DNA of 64,000 nucleotides from Psychrobacter lutiphocae DSM 21542 (GCF_000382145.1 NZ_KB907632.1:1-64000); one strand, 5' to 3'; shown: positions 9,575-19,233, numbered from the stretch's first letter. Numbers and translations: made by a program. The notes: generated by a model not told the origin, from the letters alone.

Positions 9575-9709
9575 CACAATAAGCAGTAAGCAGTAAATAG
9601 GTATCCGTAACCATAGCGCATAACTATACTCAATGCGCTCTAGCAACTTCTATTTCTCACTTTTTATATTTATAAAAATTTTTCTGCAACTTACTAAAAG
9701 GACAAGACA

Positions 9710-9964
9710 ATGAGCTTATCTCCAATGCAGTTACTAATTATTCTAGGTATTGCCCTACTTATCTTTGGCACCTCGAAGCTAAAAAATGCTGGCAAAGACC
9801 TTGGCGGCGCAGTGAAAGGCTTTAAAGATGCGGTCAAAGATGAAGATGAAGCACATGCCAAAAAGCAGCACAAAGTCATTGATCATGATAGCAATGTGAG
9901 CAATAGCGTGAACAGCAGCAATATAGATGATGCGAAAGTCAAAGAAGATTCGCATCAGTCTTAA
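9710..9964 (+). CDS. tatA: Sec-independent protein translocase TatA
   Basis: An 84-residue protein. It has the canonical layout: a short periplasmic N-terminus, one membrane helix (about residues 5-20, [15 protein letters not shown]), a hinge, the amphipathic helix with the FG-TSKL motif and [14 protein letters not shown], then a charged tail. TatA oligomers form the twin-arginine protein-conducting pathway with TatB and TatC. AAAAGGA lies 8 nt upstream of the ATG. It is first of a tatABC cluster behind hisIE. Confidence 0.95.
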   Translation: MSLSPMQLLIILGIALLIFGTSKLKNAGKDLGGAVKGFKDAVKDEDEAHAKKQHKVIDHDSNVSNSVNSSNIDDAKVKEDSHQS

Positions 9965-10033
9965 GCCGTTAACGTGAACCTCGTTACTTAATTCAGCCTT
10001 GCTATTTAGACAGTCATAGGACAAAAAGCGGTT

Positions 10034-10993
10034 ATGTTTGACTTTAGTTTTTATGAGCTCTTGGTATTTGGGGTCATCGCCCTGATTGTGCTAGGCCCTG
10101 AAAAGCTGCCGCAAGCGGTGCGCACTTTGGGTACTTATTACGCCAAATTTCGCCGTACTGTCGGCACTATCAAAGCAGAAATGGAAGCAGAGCTAGACTT
10201 AGCTGAGACTCGACAACTGATGCAAGAAGAACTGGCCAAAATACGTCAAACTGAAGCCAAAATGAAGCGTGAAATGGATCAGTTACGCGACAGTATGCAA
10301 GAGTTTGAACAACAACAAAACTCACAACTGAAGCAGACCCTACACTCAGACAGTCCTACGGCTGATACCTCGGCTGCTAAGCTCGATACGCCTGCCCCAA
10401 CGCAAAATATCAATTATCTGAATGAAAAAACTGATGCGCAGGAAAGTGCCGAGCTTACCGAACACAACGCCTCGGCTCAACAGCCAGTCGATAATGACAG
10501 CAATGCAGCGCAGAGCCGTATCGATACAAGTAACCGTAAGGTTATTGCCAAAGCCAAACGCCCAGAGCATGACAACTGGGTGCATCCTGTGGCTGGTGCT
10601 ACGCCAACTACTATTGCTGCTTCAACCACTATTGCTGCTCCAACCACTATTGCTACACCAACTACGATGGCTGCGTCAGAGATTGAATCAGAAGCGGCTG
10701 ATCCAGACACTCAGCTAGCTCAAGCGAATGCTGACAGCCATACCCATACAAACGAGCGCTCTGATAAACATTTGGATGAGGGCTGGCGCTTACCAATGTG
10801 CCGTCCTTGGGAAAATATGTGGTTTTTGCTCGGTGATTATGATCGTGCAAAACGCTTACCACCAGCGCCGTTTTTGCCCAATCGCAAAGCCAATCCATTA
10901 TTAAATGCAATAACTAGCAACCATACGACAATAAACGCGACAACGCCATCATCCCTTACATCGGTTTCCTCTAGTCCTGAGGTCAATTCATGA
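10034..10993 (+). CDS. tatB: Sec-independent protein translocase TatB
   Basis: The N-terminus MFDFSFYELLVFGVIALIVLGPEKLP is a textbook TatB membrane helix plus hinge, followed by an amphipathic and coiled-coil segment (about residues 25-100). At 319 residues it is nearly twice the usual 150-170. The excess is a low-complexity region containing degenerate PTTIAAS/TTIAAPTT repeats (about 190-213) and an unusual tail GWRLPMCRPWENMWF (about 250-265) that may be a second structured element. TatB with TatC forms the receptor for twin-arginine signal peptides. Its stop overlaps the tatC start (ATGA at 10990). Confidence 0.93.
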   Translation: MFDFSFYELLVFGVIALIVLGPEKLPQAVRTLGTYYAKFRRTVGTIKAEMEAELDLAETRQLMQEELAKIRQTEAKMKREMDQLRDSMQEFEQQQNSQLKQTLHSDSPTADTSAAKLDTPAPTQNINYLNEKTDAQESAELTEHNASAQQPVDNDSNAAQSRIDTSNRKVIAKAKRPEHDNWVHPVAGATPTTIAASTTIAAPTTIATPTTMAASEIESEAADPDTQLAQANADSHTHTNERSDKHLDEGWRLPMCRPWENMWFLLGDYDRAKRLPPAPFLPNRKANPLLNAITSNHTTINATTPSSLTSVSSSPEVNS

Positions 10994-11865
10994 GCGTATT
11001 AGATAAAGACCATCAGAAATCGACCTCAACAAACAGCAACCATCCCTCGCAAAACAGTAACCATCCTTTAGAAAGTGATGCAAGTGATACTATGGCAAAT
11101 AAAGATGACAATCATCTAGCAGACATGCCCTTAACTGAGCACTTAGTTGAATTAAGGGCTCATTTGATTAAGATTGTGGCAGTTATTGCGATTATCTTTT
11201 TGGCCTTGGTCGGTTTTTCACGTCAGCTATATGACTTAATCTCTGCACCTTTGGTCGAGATACTACCGACTGCCTCGACCATGATTGCCATAGATCCTGT
11301 GGCTAACTTTATGGCACCAATTCGCTTAACGCTGTTGACTGCTGCATTTATAGCCATGCCCTTTATCCTATATCAAATCTGGTCATTTATTGCCCCTGGT
11401 CTGTACAAGCATGAAAAACGGATTGCAGTACCGATACTACTTTCCTCTATTGTGCTGTTTTATACTGGAGTGGCGTTTGCCTACTTTATTGTATTAAAAC
11501 GAGCATTAAGCTTCTTGATTACCTTTTCGCCTTCAAGCGTGGTGCCAATGACCGATATTGAAAGCTACTTGAACTTTGTCACTAAGCTATTAATGCTGTT
11601 TGGTATTACCTTTGAAATACCTGTGGTGGTGCTGATTTTGGTCGTTACTGGTATAGTGTCTGTTTCATCCTTAGCTTCAAAACGTCGCTATGTGATCGTA
11701 GGCTGTTTTGCAGCAGCTGGTGTGATGTCTCCACCAGATGTACCCTCCATGTTTTTGTTAGCATTGCCAATGATCTTATTATTCGAGTTTGGCTTGTTAA
11801 TGGCTCGCATATTAGTTAAAGAAAAAAAAGCAGCGCTTACTGATAAAGAAGAAGACCAAATCTAG
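10990..11865 (+). CDS. tatC: Sec-independent protein translocase TatC
   Basis: A 291-residue polytopic inner-membrane protein with six predicted helices. Family signatures are MPLTEHLVELRAHLIK (about residues 38-54), FIAPGLYKHEKR (about 128-140) and GVMSPPDVPSMF. The N-terminal 37 residues are a Ser/Asn/His-rich extension. Translation is probably coupled to tatB by the 4-bp overlap. TatC is the core receptor for twin-arginine signal peptides. Confidence 0.96.
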   Translation: MSVLDKDHQKSTSTNSNHPSQNSNHPLESDASDTMANKDDNHLADMPLTEHLVELRAHLIKIVAVIAIIFLALVGFSRQLYDLISAPLVEILPTASTMIAIDPVANFMAPIRLTLLTAAFIAMPFILYQIWSFIAPGLYKHEKRIAVPILLSSIVLFYTGVAFAYFIVLKRALSFLITFSPSSVVPMTDIESYLNFVTKLLMLFGITFEIPVVVLILVVTGIVSVSSLASKRRYVIVGCFAAAGVMSPPDVPSMFLLALPMILLFEFGLLMARILVKEKKAALTDKEEDQI

Positions 11866-11922
11866 GTATTTTCTTACTATCCTATCTGTAACTTAAATCA
11901 ATATTTTAATAGGTAATTGTCC

Positions 11923-13437
11923 ATGTCTGTTACTGAGTACTCATCCGATTCAATGCCCACTTACATGAGCGATCCGACCGATGAGCAGTTGGCAGCGTTA
12001 AACATGGCGATGGATGGTAAAACCTTCAAAATCGTTGCTTACGCTGGTGCAGGTAAAACCACCACACTTAAGTTAATCAGTGAGCGCTTACGTGGTCGTG
12101 GCTTGTATTTGGCCTTTAACAAAGGCATTGCCACCGAGGCAAAACAAAAATTCCCAGGTCATGTCGATTGCCGTACCTTTCACTCACTGGCTTATCGCCA
12201 TGTTCCCAGAGACATTACCGCTAAGCTGTCACTGCCACGCTTTTCTCCCAAACGCTTAGGCGATGATTTGGGACTGCGTACGGTACAAGTACGCCGTCAA
12301 ATTGAAGGCAAAACCAATTATGTTAACTTGACGCCAGCCCGCCAAGCCCGCTTTGTCAGTGATGCAGTCAGCTACTTTTGTAGCACCCATGCCAGCTACC
12401 CTGCCCCACGCCATTTGCAGTTTCCAAGCTGGGTCAACGAATCAGACGCTGAACAGCTACGTGATATGCTGTATCCTGCTGTCGAAAAGCGCTGGCTACA
12501 ATCGATAGATGCCCGCCACCCTGCTGGCATCGGTCATGATATTTATCTAAAACTATGGGCACTATCAAAACCAACCATCCCTGCGGATTTTATTTTGTTT
12601 GATGAGGCGCAAGATGCGGATCCGTTAATGATGGGTATTTTGACTCAGCAGCCACGGCAAGTCATCTACGTTGGGGACGCACACCAGCAAATTTATGAAT
12701 GGCGTGGTGCAGTAAATGCCATGAAAAAACTACCTTTACCACAAACGCTTCTCACCCAGTCGTTTCGCTTTGGTGAAGATATTGCTGATGTGGCCAATTT
12801 GCTATTAAAAGAGCTACAAGAAGAGGTGCCACTAAAGGGCAACCCAAAGAAAAAATCATCTACTACCAAAATTAGCGCTCAAGGCAAAAAAGATGCCATC
12901 TTGTGTCGAACCAATGCGGCAGCTATGACTCAACTGTTGGCTGGATTAAAAAGTGGGCATAAGGTTGCCTTGCAAGCAGATGCCGATAGAATGCTGAAGT
13001 TTTGTAAAGCAGCAGAGAGCTTAAAGGCCGGTAAATCAGCTTATGGTGTCCCTGAGTTGGCTTACTTTTATCAGTGGAGTGATGTGCAAGATTATGCAGA
13101 AACCAATGAGGGCAGTGACCTAAAAACTTTGGTTAAACTGGTTGATGATCATGGCACAGAAGTACTGAGCAAAGCGGTCAACAGCTTAACCGATGTCAAA
13201 GATGCTGACTACGTTATCTCTACTGCACATAAGGCCAAGGGGCTAGAGTGGGATCAGGTGCAACTCGACGATGATTTTTATTATGACGTTACGCCACATG
13301 GGCTAAAGATAACTCCAGAAGAGTTACGCCTGCTATATGTGGCCTGTACTCGCGCTAAAGATAACTTGGATATTCATCACATCAAAGACTTAATCTCAGG
13401 GTTAAAAACGGGTAAAAAAGTGATTTATGGATCTTAA
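11923..13437 (+). CDS. UvrD/Rep-superfamily helicase (FBH1-like)
   Basis: A 504-residue SF1 DNA helicase. Motifs in order are: Walker A AYAGAGKTTTL (about residue 42), DEXX-type LFDEAQDADP (about 227), motif III VGDAHQQIYEWRGA, motif IV LLTQSFRFG, motif V STAHKAKGLEWD and motif VI LLYVACTRAKDNL near the C-terminus. It is shorter than UvrD, Rep or PcrA (about 700) and resembles bacterial homologues of eukaryotic FBH1, which act on recombination intermediates; its role here is inference. The ATG at 11923 is preferred to a TTG at 11917, because AGG lies 9 nt upstream. It follows tatC by 57 bp. Confidence 0.85.
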   Translation: MSVTEYSSDSMPTYMSDPTDEQLAALNMAMDGKTFKIVAYAGAGKTTTLKLISERLRGRGLYLAFNKGIATEAKQKFPGHVDCRTFHSLAYRHVPRDITAKLSLPRFSPKRLGDDLGLRTVQVRRQIEGKTNYVNLTPARQARFVSDAVSYFCSTHASYPAPRHLQFPSWVNESDAEQLRDMLYPAVEKRWLQSIDARHPAGIGHDIYLKLWALSKPTIPADFILFDEAQDADPLMMGILTQQPRQVIYVGDAHQQIYEWRGAVNAMKKLPLPQTLLTQSFRFGEDIADVANLLLKELQEEVPLKGNPKKKSSTTKISAQGKKDAILCRTNAAAMTQLLAGLKSGHKVALQADADRMLKFCKAAESLKAGKSAYGVPELAYFYQWSDVQDYAETNEGSDLKTLVKLVDDHGTEVLSKAVNSLTDVKDADYVISTAHKAKGLEWDQVQLDDDFYYDVTPHGLKITPEELRLLYVACTRAKDNLDIHHIKDLISGLKTGKKVIYGS

Positions 13438-13503
13438 TCCTTACAAATAGATTGAAATGATACAGTGTAAATTTTTATTAGAATAGAAGACAATCCATAC
13501 TCT

Positions 13504-14505
13504 ATGAGCCAAACCACCGCCTATCAGCACCAAGCAGCTCAGCAGCAAGCAACTGCGAAGTTATTCGCCAACCCTGTGCGTCTGCTTGCCCCTATGGAGG
13601 GGCTTACTGACCCGTTAATGCGCCAAATATTGACTGAGATTGCGCATGACTTAGGCCGTCCGTATGATTGGTCAGTCAGTGAGTTTATCCGTGTCACTCA
13701 TCATGTGCTGCCAGCACACGTTTTTTATCGCTATGTGCCTGAGCTTAAACATAACAGCAAAACGGCCAGTGGAACACCCATTCATATTCAGCTACTAGGT
13801 AGTGAGCCTGAGTTAATGGCACAAAATGCAGTGGCGGCATGTGGGCTGGGTGCTCCAGCCATAGACTTAAATTTTGGTTGCCCAGCTAAGACGGTGAACA
13901 ATCATCGTGGCGGTAGTGTACTGCTCGATGAGCCTAGCTTGATGCGAGACATCATATCTGCGGTACGAGACGCAGTACCAAGCCATATTCCAGTATCTGC
14001 CAAGATACGTCTAGGCTACACCGATACTAGCAATCTTGATGATATTCGCCATGCTATCGGTGACAGTGGCGCTAACTGGCTGACCATCCATGCCCGTACT
14101 AAGACACAAGGCTATAAACCCCCTGCATATTGGGAAAAAATTGCTGACTTTACCCGCTTACCGATACCCATTATTGCCAATGGTGAAATCTGGAATAACC
14201 AACAGGCGCAGCGCTGCATCGAGCAAGCCAACACTCCACATCTGATGCTTGGGCGTGGTGCTGTGACTCGTCCAGACTTGGTGGCGCAGGTTGATAATCC
14301 ACAAGCTTTAGTTGAATGGCAATCCCTTATTTCACATCAAATTGCATTTTTAAATGGCGATGCCAAAACCGACAAGGGACTGATAGGACGTTATAAACAG
14401 TGGTTAGCAATGCTAAGTAAAGGTTATGCTGAAGCCAATTCGCTATGGCATATCATAAAAAAAATGCGTGACAAACAGGCCATTATCGACCAGTTGCACG
14501 CTTAA
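13504..14505 (+). CDS. dusC: tRNA-dihydrouridine synthase, DusC-like
   Basis: A 333-residue FMN enzyme reducing specific uridines in tRNA. Family marks are LLAPMEGLTDPLMR (about residues 28-41), IDLNFGCPAKTVNNHRGGSVLL with the catalytic Cys (about 119-141), AKIRLGYTD, WLTIHARTKTQGY and the phosphate-binding IIANGEIW and LMLGRGAVTRPDL. The SEFIRVTHHVLP segment after the first block resembles DusC (U16 modification) more than DusA or DusB. It stands 66 bp after the helicase and precedes a large palindrome. Confidence 0.87.
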   Translation: MSQTTAYQHQAAQQQATAKLFANPVRLLAPMEGLTDPLMRQILTEIAHDLGRPYDWSVSEFIRVTHHVLPAHVFYRYVPELKHNSKTASGTPIHIQLLGSEPELMAQNAVAACGLGAPAIDLNFGCPAKTVNNHRGGSVLLDEPSLMRDIISAVRDAVPSHIPVSAKIRLGYTDTSNLDDIRHAIGDSGANWLTIHARTKTQGYKPPAYWEKIADFTRLPIPIIANGEIWNNQQAQRCIEQANTPHLMLGRGAVTRPDLVAQVDNPQALVEWQSLISHQIAFLNGDAKTDKGLIGRYKQWLAMLSKGYAEANSLWHIIKKMRDKQAIIDQLHA

Positions 14506-14601
14506 GCTTATTAAAACAACCCCATTCTCAACATCAATAGCTAGCAACATTAATAATTGATTTATGGACAGTATATTTCGTTTATCTATTGCAAAATACT
14601 G

Positions 14602-14742
14602 AAAAATGTAGGGAGCCCCCCTTTCTCAAAGGGGGATTTAGGGGGATTTTAGTTATGTTATGTTTGGCCTAAAATCCATCCCCAACCCTTCCTTTTAAAA
14701 AGGAAGGGAGCCAAACCTTACATAAGCTACGACCTACATTTT
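14602..14742. repeat. Long imperfect inverted repeat (MITE-like palindrome)
   Basis: The two arms of about 60 bp pair almost throughout. AAAATGTAGGGAGC at the left is answered by CCTACATTTT at the right, and CCCCCTTTCTCAAAGGGGG plus GGGGGATTTTAG by CTAAAATCCATCCCC plus CTTCCTTTTAAAAAGGAAG. Each arm contains its own internal hairpin. The 13-mer CTTATTAAAACAA occurs on both sides (14509-14521 and 14763-14775). No reading frame. Could be a mobile palindrome or a very large bidirectional terminator between convergent dusC and the MAPEG gene. Confidence 0.7.
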
Positions 14743-14784
14743 AAGTTGAGATTGGTATTAAACTTATTAAAACAAAACTGACAG

Positions 14785-15210
14785 CTAAAACGCCATACGC
14801 ATGCTTAAATAAAACAGCATAAAGCAGCACACCATAGACAATCCCCAAATAATAGAGCGGAGTGTGGGTAGGTTAGTGATATAAGCAATGCCATAAGCAA
14901 TACGCAATACCACATACATCACTGCCAAATAGTTAACCACTATCTGAGGCACAAAAAATAGCATGGCGACAATCACAGAGGCCAAAAATATCGGCAAACT
15001 TTCAAAACTATTTTGCTGAGCGGCATTGGCTCTAGCTGCTACGCCTGTCATATTGGACAGCTTCTCACGCGGATGGGCATTATCTGCCATACGAAATCCA
15101 CCCAATACTTTGGCAAAAGCTGCAAATATAAAGGGCAAAGCACTGGCAATAATCAGACACCAAATGGCCACACCCGATGACTCAGGGATTAATGCAAAAA
15201 ACCAACTCAT
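14785..15210 (-). CDS. MAPEG family membrane protein
   Basis: A 141-residue protein with four hydrophobic helices. Family features are RMADNAHPRE in the first loop (about residues 40-49), then RANAAQQNSFESLPIF (about 60-76) and YVVLRIAYGIAYI (about 98-110). MAPEG proteins include glutathione-dependent enzymes of eicosanoid metabolism; bacterial members of this size are mostly uncharacterised, so no substrate is proposed. It is convergent with dusC. Confidence 0.82.
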   Translation of the reverse strand: MSWFFALIPESSGVAIWCLIIASALPFIFAAFAKVLGGFRMADNAHPREKLSNMTGVAARANAAQQNSFESLPIFLASVIVAMLFFVPQIVVNYLAVMYVVLRIAYGIAYITNLPTLRSIIWGLSMVCCFMLFYLSMRMAF

Positions 15211-15267
15211 CTCATCTCTCTTTACAACGTCTCTAAATTGTCGTCTTTATTGTGATTGTTAGTGTTA

Positions 15268-15369
15268 TACCAAACCTGAAAATTAAGATATCGAGGAAAA
15301 CGAGTGTAAACGCTACAAATAGTAGGTTTAGCGAGTTTGACAAAGATAGGTTGTTTTTCAGAAAAGGTA
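15268..15369. mobile_element. MITE family B, copy 1 (102 bp, TTA duplication)
   Basis: Begins TACCAAACCTGAAAA and ends TTTTTCAGAAAAGGTA, with terminal inverted repeats of about 15 bp, flanked by TTA at 15265-15267 and 15370-15372. Other copies lie at 22011, 31359, 33218 and 55547. It sits between the MAPEG gene and the OsmC-like gene. Confidence 0.85.
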
Positions 15370-15387
15370 TTATATTATCATAGACAA

Positions 15388-15834
15388 CTAACCCACTACC
15401 ACCTCATAGCTGTGGGTAACTCGCACTCCACCATCAACAAGCATTTTGCTAGCTGAGCAGTATTTATCCGCAGATAGTTCTACTGCTTTGGCTACCTGCT
15501 TTTCTTTCACATCATTACCTGTGACTACAAAGTGCAAATGAATATCGGTATATACCGCAGGCACGGCATCTGCTCGCACAGCCGATAGCGCACAGCGCAC
15601 ATCGAGCACATCTTGACGGCATTTGCCCAAAATACTGACCACATCATAACTGGCACAGCCACCAAGTCCTAATAACACCAACTCCATGGGACTTGCACCT
15701 GCCTCTTTATTGGCATCAATATCCACCACCTTGCCTGACGGTGCAGTGCCAATAAAATGCTTGTCTTCTTTCCAAACCACACTGCCTTGAAGTGGCATAC
15801 TTGTTGGCGCTATTCTTGGGGCGTCATTACTCAT
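15388..15834 (-). CDS. OsmC-like family protein (YhfA type)
   Basis: A 148-residue OsmC/Ohr-fold protein. The two conserved cysteines, in GLGGCASYDV (about residue 59) and KYCSASKML (about 124), are in the expected positions and form the redox-active pair of the peroxidase family. The short form with a PMELVLLGLGGC block resembles E. coli YhfA rather than Ohr. It may reduce organic peroxides, but this subgroup is little studied. Monocistronic; the stop lies 19 bp from a MITE. Confidence 0.85.
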   Translation of the reverse strand: MSNDAPRIAPTSMPLQGSVVWKEDKHFIGTAPSGKVVDIDANKEAGASPMELVLLGLGGCASYDVVSILGKCRQDVLDVRCALSAVRADAVPAVYTDIHLHFVVTGNDVKEKQVAKAVELSADKYCSASKMLVDGGVRVTHSYEVVVG

Positions 15835-15970
15835 TTGGACTTACTCCTGATACGAGACCTGTACTATTTTATTTTACAGTAGTTTAACATCAGCTGCTGC
15901 TAATCCTAGCATGACCATCGGCCAATGCAAATAATCTTTGGTAACTCCCTGACGCTCACTACCTACTCGA

Positions 15971-16042
15971 TTCAACTATTAATTCAACTATTAATTCAAC
16001 TATTAATTCAACTATTAATTCAACTATTAATTCAACTATTAA
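15971..16042. repeat. Tandem repeat, six 12-bp units
   Basis: Six perfect copies of TTCAACTATTAA followed by a partial unit. It is non-coding in context, between the OsmC-like gene and the terminator of the esterase gene, though one plus frame reads LLIQ repeats. A likely site of copy-number variation. Confidence 0.92.
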
Positions 16043-16050
16043 TTCAATAT

Positions 16051-16079
16051 AAAAAGCCAGTATCAATTGGCACTGGCTA
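16051..16079 (-). terminator. Terminator of the esterase gene
   Basis: The stem AGCCAGT/ACTGGCT with an 10-nt loop is followed on the minus strand by TTTTTATATT. It lies 100 bp beyond the esterase stop codon. Confidence 0.75.
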
Positions 16080-16179
16080 TAATATAGGCGCTGGCTGGCT
16101 GTATAATAAATACTCGCCACAAGATTGTACTTAATGTATCTTATTCAACTTGTCTTGCCTAAGCCATCTTATTCGATGC

Positions 16180-18117
16180 TTAAAACTTACCACTCACCCC
16201 AACAAATACACTGGTCATGTCATCGTCATCACCAGTGGCATGTGATACCCCAGCATTGGCAGTCAAAGCACCAAACTGACGTGAGATACCAAGGCTAACA
16301 CCAAAGCTATCATCATCTAAGTCTAACCTAGGTGTACTAAAGGGCATATCTGGCTGCGTATTTAAACGGGCAGTTACTTCTCTGTGATTGTCATTGAGCT
16401 GTTTTTGATAATGTACATCGCCAAATACATGAGTCTTATCATTTAATTGACTGCTCGCCTTCACTCCTACTGTGCCATAGGTGGTGCTGTATTTTTGCTT
16501 ATCAAACTGCATGGCCATACCAGTCGTTTCTTTTTCTTTGATCGCATCTAGCTTAACTTGATTGGCTGTCGCTGCCAAATATGGTGTCATACTGATTTGG
16601 CTAAACTGGGCAAAGTCATTTAATGGCAATGGATACCCAGCCTGAAGTGTAGCATAGTAACGCTTACCATCAGCATCTGATTTGAACTGTTGCTGAATAG
16701 TATCAAGCGCAACAATACGGTTGATGTCTATATCAATTTTGCCATAGCCAATTGCACCATTAAGCTGCACATTGCCCAATTTATTGCTGTGGTATAGACC
16801 AACACCGATTTCATCAAAATCAATCTTATTGATACCACTACGCATACTCTTATCCAGCTTAGCTTGGCTGATGTGACCATAAATACCGCTGATGGCGTCT
16901 GCTGAGCCTGGATAATCATAGTCTAAGCCCAGTAGCAGCTGCACATTGCCACTGCTATCAAATCCTGCTACATCCAATGAGCTTATATCAGCAGATGCCC
17001 AAACTGATGGGCCTGAAGACTGGCGTGCTGGCTTGATACTTTGACCTTGATTGAGGTGAGCTTGTAACCGCTGGGTCGTTGCTAAACCTGACTGAGTGAC
17101 AATGTGCGGTAACAAACCAACCTGGCTTGGCGCAGTTACTACCGCATTGGCATAGTCTGCAATCATGCGATGTGCCCGCCCTGTTGGATGAATACTGTCA
17201 GCAAAAAAGTAGCTATTTTCCGCACCCGCCTCTACCAAATCATCACGACCACATTCAAGCGAGCTGGTCTCGCCACAGGCCTTTTCTGTTAAGTTGCTAT
17301 AACCATAAGCCGCTGGATTGGCCGCCACTTGTTGCAACAAACTAAAGGTGTCTAACGGAATAATATTGGCACCGGTTTTTTGAGCTGCTGAATACATGCT
17401 CTCGTTATACTGTGTCGCAAACTGAGTGCTTAGGTCTTGGAAAAAACTGCCGGCGGCGACAGCGCTTGGTGTCAGTCCCACATCTGGGATATTGGGTACC
17501 AAAATATAATTGGCGCCATTGGCTTGTAACTTTTGAATAACAGCCACTTGATCGGCAGCAGCCTCTTCAATAATACTATTGGCTGCACCTAGATTTTCAA
17601 CGACGGACAGTAAGTCATTGGCACCAATCCAGACTGCATATAGCCCGTTGGGATCAACCGATTTTGACGCCAAAAAGCTGTCTAACTGGCTGCGTGCTGA
17701 GGCGATAGGAATACCTGAGCGATCAACATCAATCCCAGCTCGTGCGCCACCTATGGCATAGTTGTTACCTGAATTATCGCCACCCAAAGTATTGGGCACA
17801 GCAGCCGTGCCTAATTGCTGAGCCAATGAGCTGGCCCACGTATTGTCTGGGTTGGTGGTAAATTGGCCGGACTCTTCTTGGGGTGATAGTGGCTTAAAAT
17901 AACCGCCATCGGTCAGACTGTCACCAAAAAAGGTGACACTGCTGTAATCGCTATTATAGTTACTGGCGTAAGCGCTGCCGGCTGTGACCAAACTGACTGC
18001 TAAAATTGCTTTGGTTAAGGTTTTTAAAGCGCTCGACGTTTTAGTTTTTGATGAGGCTGATTTTGATGTAGCTGGTTTTGATGAGAACGATTGAACATAA
18101 AGATGAGATGTAGACAT
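16180..18117 (-). CDS. EstA-like autotransporter GDSL esterase
   Basis: A 645-residue type V secreted esterase. An extended basic N-terminus (about residues 1-33) precedes a signal-peptide core and AYA cleavage site near residue 51. The passenger is a GDSL/SGNH hydrolase: FGDSLTDGG (nucleophile Ser, about 67), GGDNSGNNYAIGGARAG, WIGANDLL and DSIHPTGRAH (Asp/His of the triad, about 310-316). The C-terminal about 270 residues form the beta-barrel with a terminal Phe (VGVSGKF). It should be displayed on the outer membrane and cleave short-chain esters or lipids, as does Pseudomonas EstA. AAGGAAG lies 6 nt upstream of the ATG. Confidence 0.93.
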   Translation of the reverse strand: MSTSHLYVQSFSSKPATSKSASSKTKTSSALKTLTKAILAVSLVTAGSAYASNYNSDYSSVTFFGDSLTDGGYFKPLSPQEESGQFTTNPDNTWASSLAQQLGTAAVPNTLGGDNSGNNYAIGGARAGIDVDRSGIPIASARSQLDSFLASKSVDPNGLYAVWIGANDLLSVVENLGAANSIIEEAAADQVAVIQKLQANGANYILVPNIPDVGLTPSAVAAGSFFQDLSTQFATQYNESMYSAAQKTGANIIPLDTFSLLQQVAANPAAYGYSNLTEKACGETSSLECGRDDLVEAGAENSYFFADSIHPTGRAHRMIADYANAVVTAPSQVGLLPHIVTQSGLATTQRLQAHLNQGQSIKPARQSSGPSVWASADISSLDVAGFDSSGNVQLLLGLDYDYPGSADAISGIYGHISQAKLDKSMRSGINKIDFDEIGVGLYHSNKLGNVQLNGAIGYGKIDIDINRIVALDTIQQQFKSDADGKRYYATLQAGYPLPLNDFAQFSQISMTPYLAATANQVKLDAIKEKETTGMAMQFDKQKYSTTYGTVGVKASSQLNDKTHVFGDVHYQKQLNDNHREVTARLNTQPDMPFSTPRLDLDDDSFGVSLGISRQFGALTANAGVSHATGDDDDMTSVFVGVSGKF

Positions 18118-18711
18118 CTTGACTTCCTTGTCATAAATAAAATAAGGTCAGTTAAAAATAACTGATAGTGAACAATTGTATATGCTTTACTAAAAGCTGG
18201 CAATCATTTTGCAAAAACCACAATCAGAATCAAATACCTAGCCGCTTATACCGCTTGTACTATTTACACCGCGTCTATTAACATCCCTTCTATTTATACG
18301 TCTTCTATTTATATGGATTCCATCTTGCTTGCCAATCTCAACGCTTGCCCCCATATAATTAGTATCAAAAGCTTAAAACACAGCTGACATTGCTGACAAA
18401 ACTAACGCCCTAGTTGGCAACAACATACAGTCAAAAACACTAAAAATATGCCAAATAAGTTCAATATGTTAGCGTATTTTACCAAGAGGGGCGGTCAGCT
18501 AAACTGTGAAACATTTTATATCAAAATATCATTACCATTTAACTTGATTTACTGGTTTAATAGAAGCAACGATAATCAAACTGTTAATTCTTTGTTTTGA
18601 TTGCAGATTCAGTTGCAGGTTTACTTGCCTATTAAAATGATAAAAGATGCAAGCTAATAAAGAATAATAGATTGATCTACTTCAACATTTTTAAATTTTA
18701 AGGTTTTCGTC
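18118..18711. other. Divergent intergenic region esterase / rppH
   Basis: About 590 AT-rich bases between two divergent genes; it must contain both promoters. A short repeat TTCTATTTATA occurs twice near 18290-18313. I see no reading frame, RNA gene or clear operator. Confidence 0.4.
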
Positions 18712-19233
18712 ATGATTGATGCAGACGGCTTTCGAGCCAATGTCGGTATCATCTTGGCAAATACACAAGGACAAGTACTATGGGCAAAACGAGTTGGTCA
18801 TGATTCTTGGCAGTTCCCTCAAGGGGGTATTGATAAGGGAGAAACTCCCCTCGATGCCATGTACCGAGAGCTGTGGGAGGAGGTAGGCTTATATCCTCGA
18901 CACGTTCAGCTTTTAGCTGCTACTGATAACTGGCTAAGATATCGCCTGCCCAAGCGTTATATACGCCATGGACAGCATCCTTTGTGTATTGGACAAAAGC
19001 AAAAGTGGTTTTTGCTCCAGCTAGATGAGCCGAATACTGAACATATCCGCTTTGATACAGCTAAGCCAGAGTTTGACCATTGGAAGTGGGTCAGCTATTG
19101 GTATCCGTTAGGTCAAGTGGTTCACTTTAAACGAGGGGTATATCGCCGTGCATTGCGAGAGCTGGCACGTGAGTTACCGCTAAAAAAAGAATTGGTTTTA
19201 CCTGAGCAGACGAATCACTTACTGCAAGTTTAA
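18712..19233 (+). CDS. rppH: RNA pyrophosphohydrolase
   Basis: A 173-residue Nudix hydrolase that removes pyrophosphate from the 5' end of mRNA and so starts RNase E-dependent decay. The Nudix box is exact: [20 protein letters not shown] (about residues 39-58), with EEVGL following. The N-terminal [15 protein letters not shown] and the WQFPQGG segment are diagnostic for RppH/NudH. The length fits (E. coli 176). Monocistronic with its own terminator. Confidence 0.96.
   Translation: MIDADGFRANVGIILANTQGQVLWAKRVGHDSWQFPQGGIDKGETPLDAMYRELWEEVGLYPRHVQLLAATDNWLRYRLPKRYIRHGQHPLCIGQKQKWFLLQLDEPNTEHIRFDTAKPEFDHWKWVSYWYPLGQVVHFKRGVYRRALRELARELPLKKELVLPEQTNHLLQV

Noticed and set aside
15971-16042. Regular repeat array as a possible CRISPR
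   Set aside because: Units are 12 bp and directly adjacent with no spacers; it is a simple tandem repeat.
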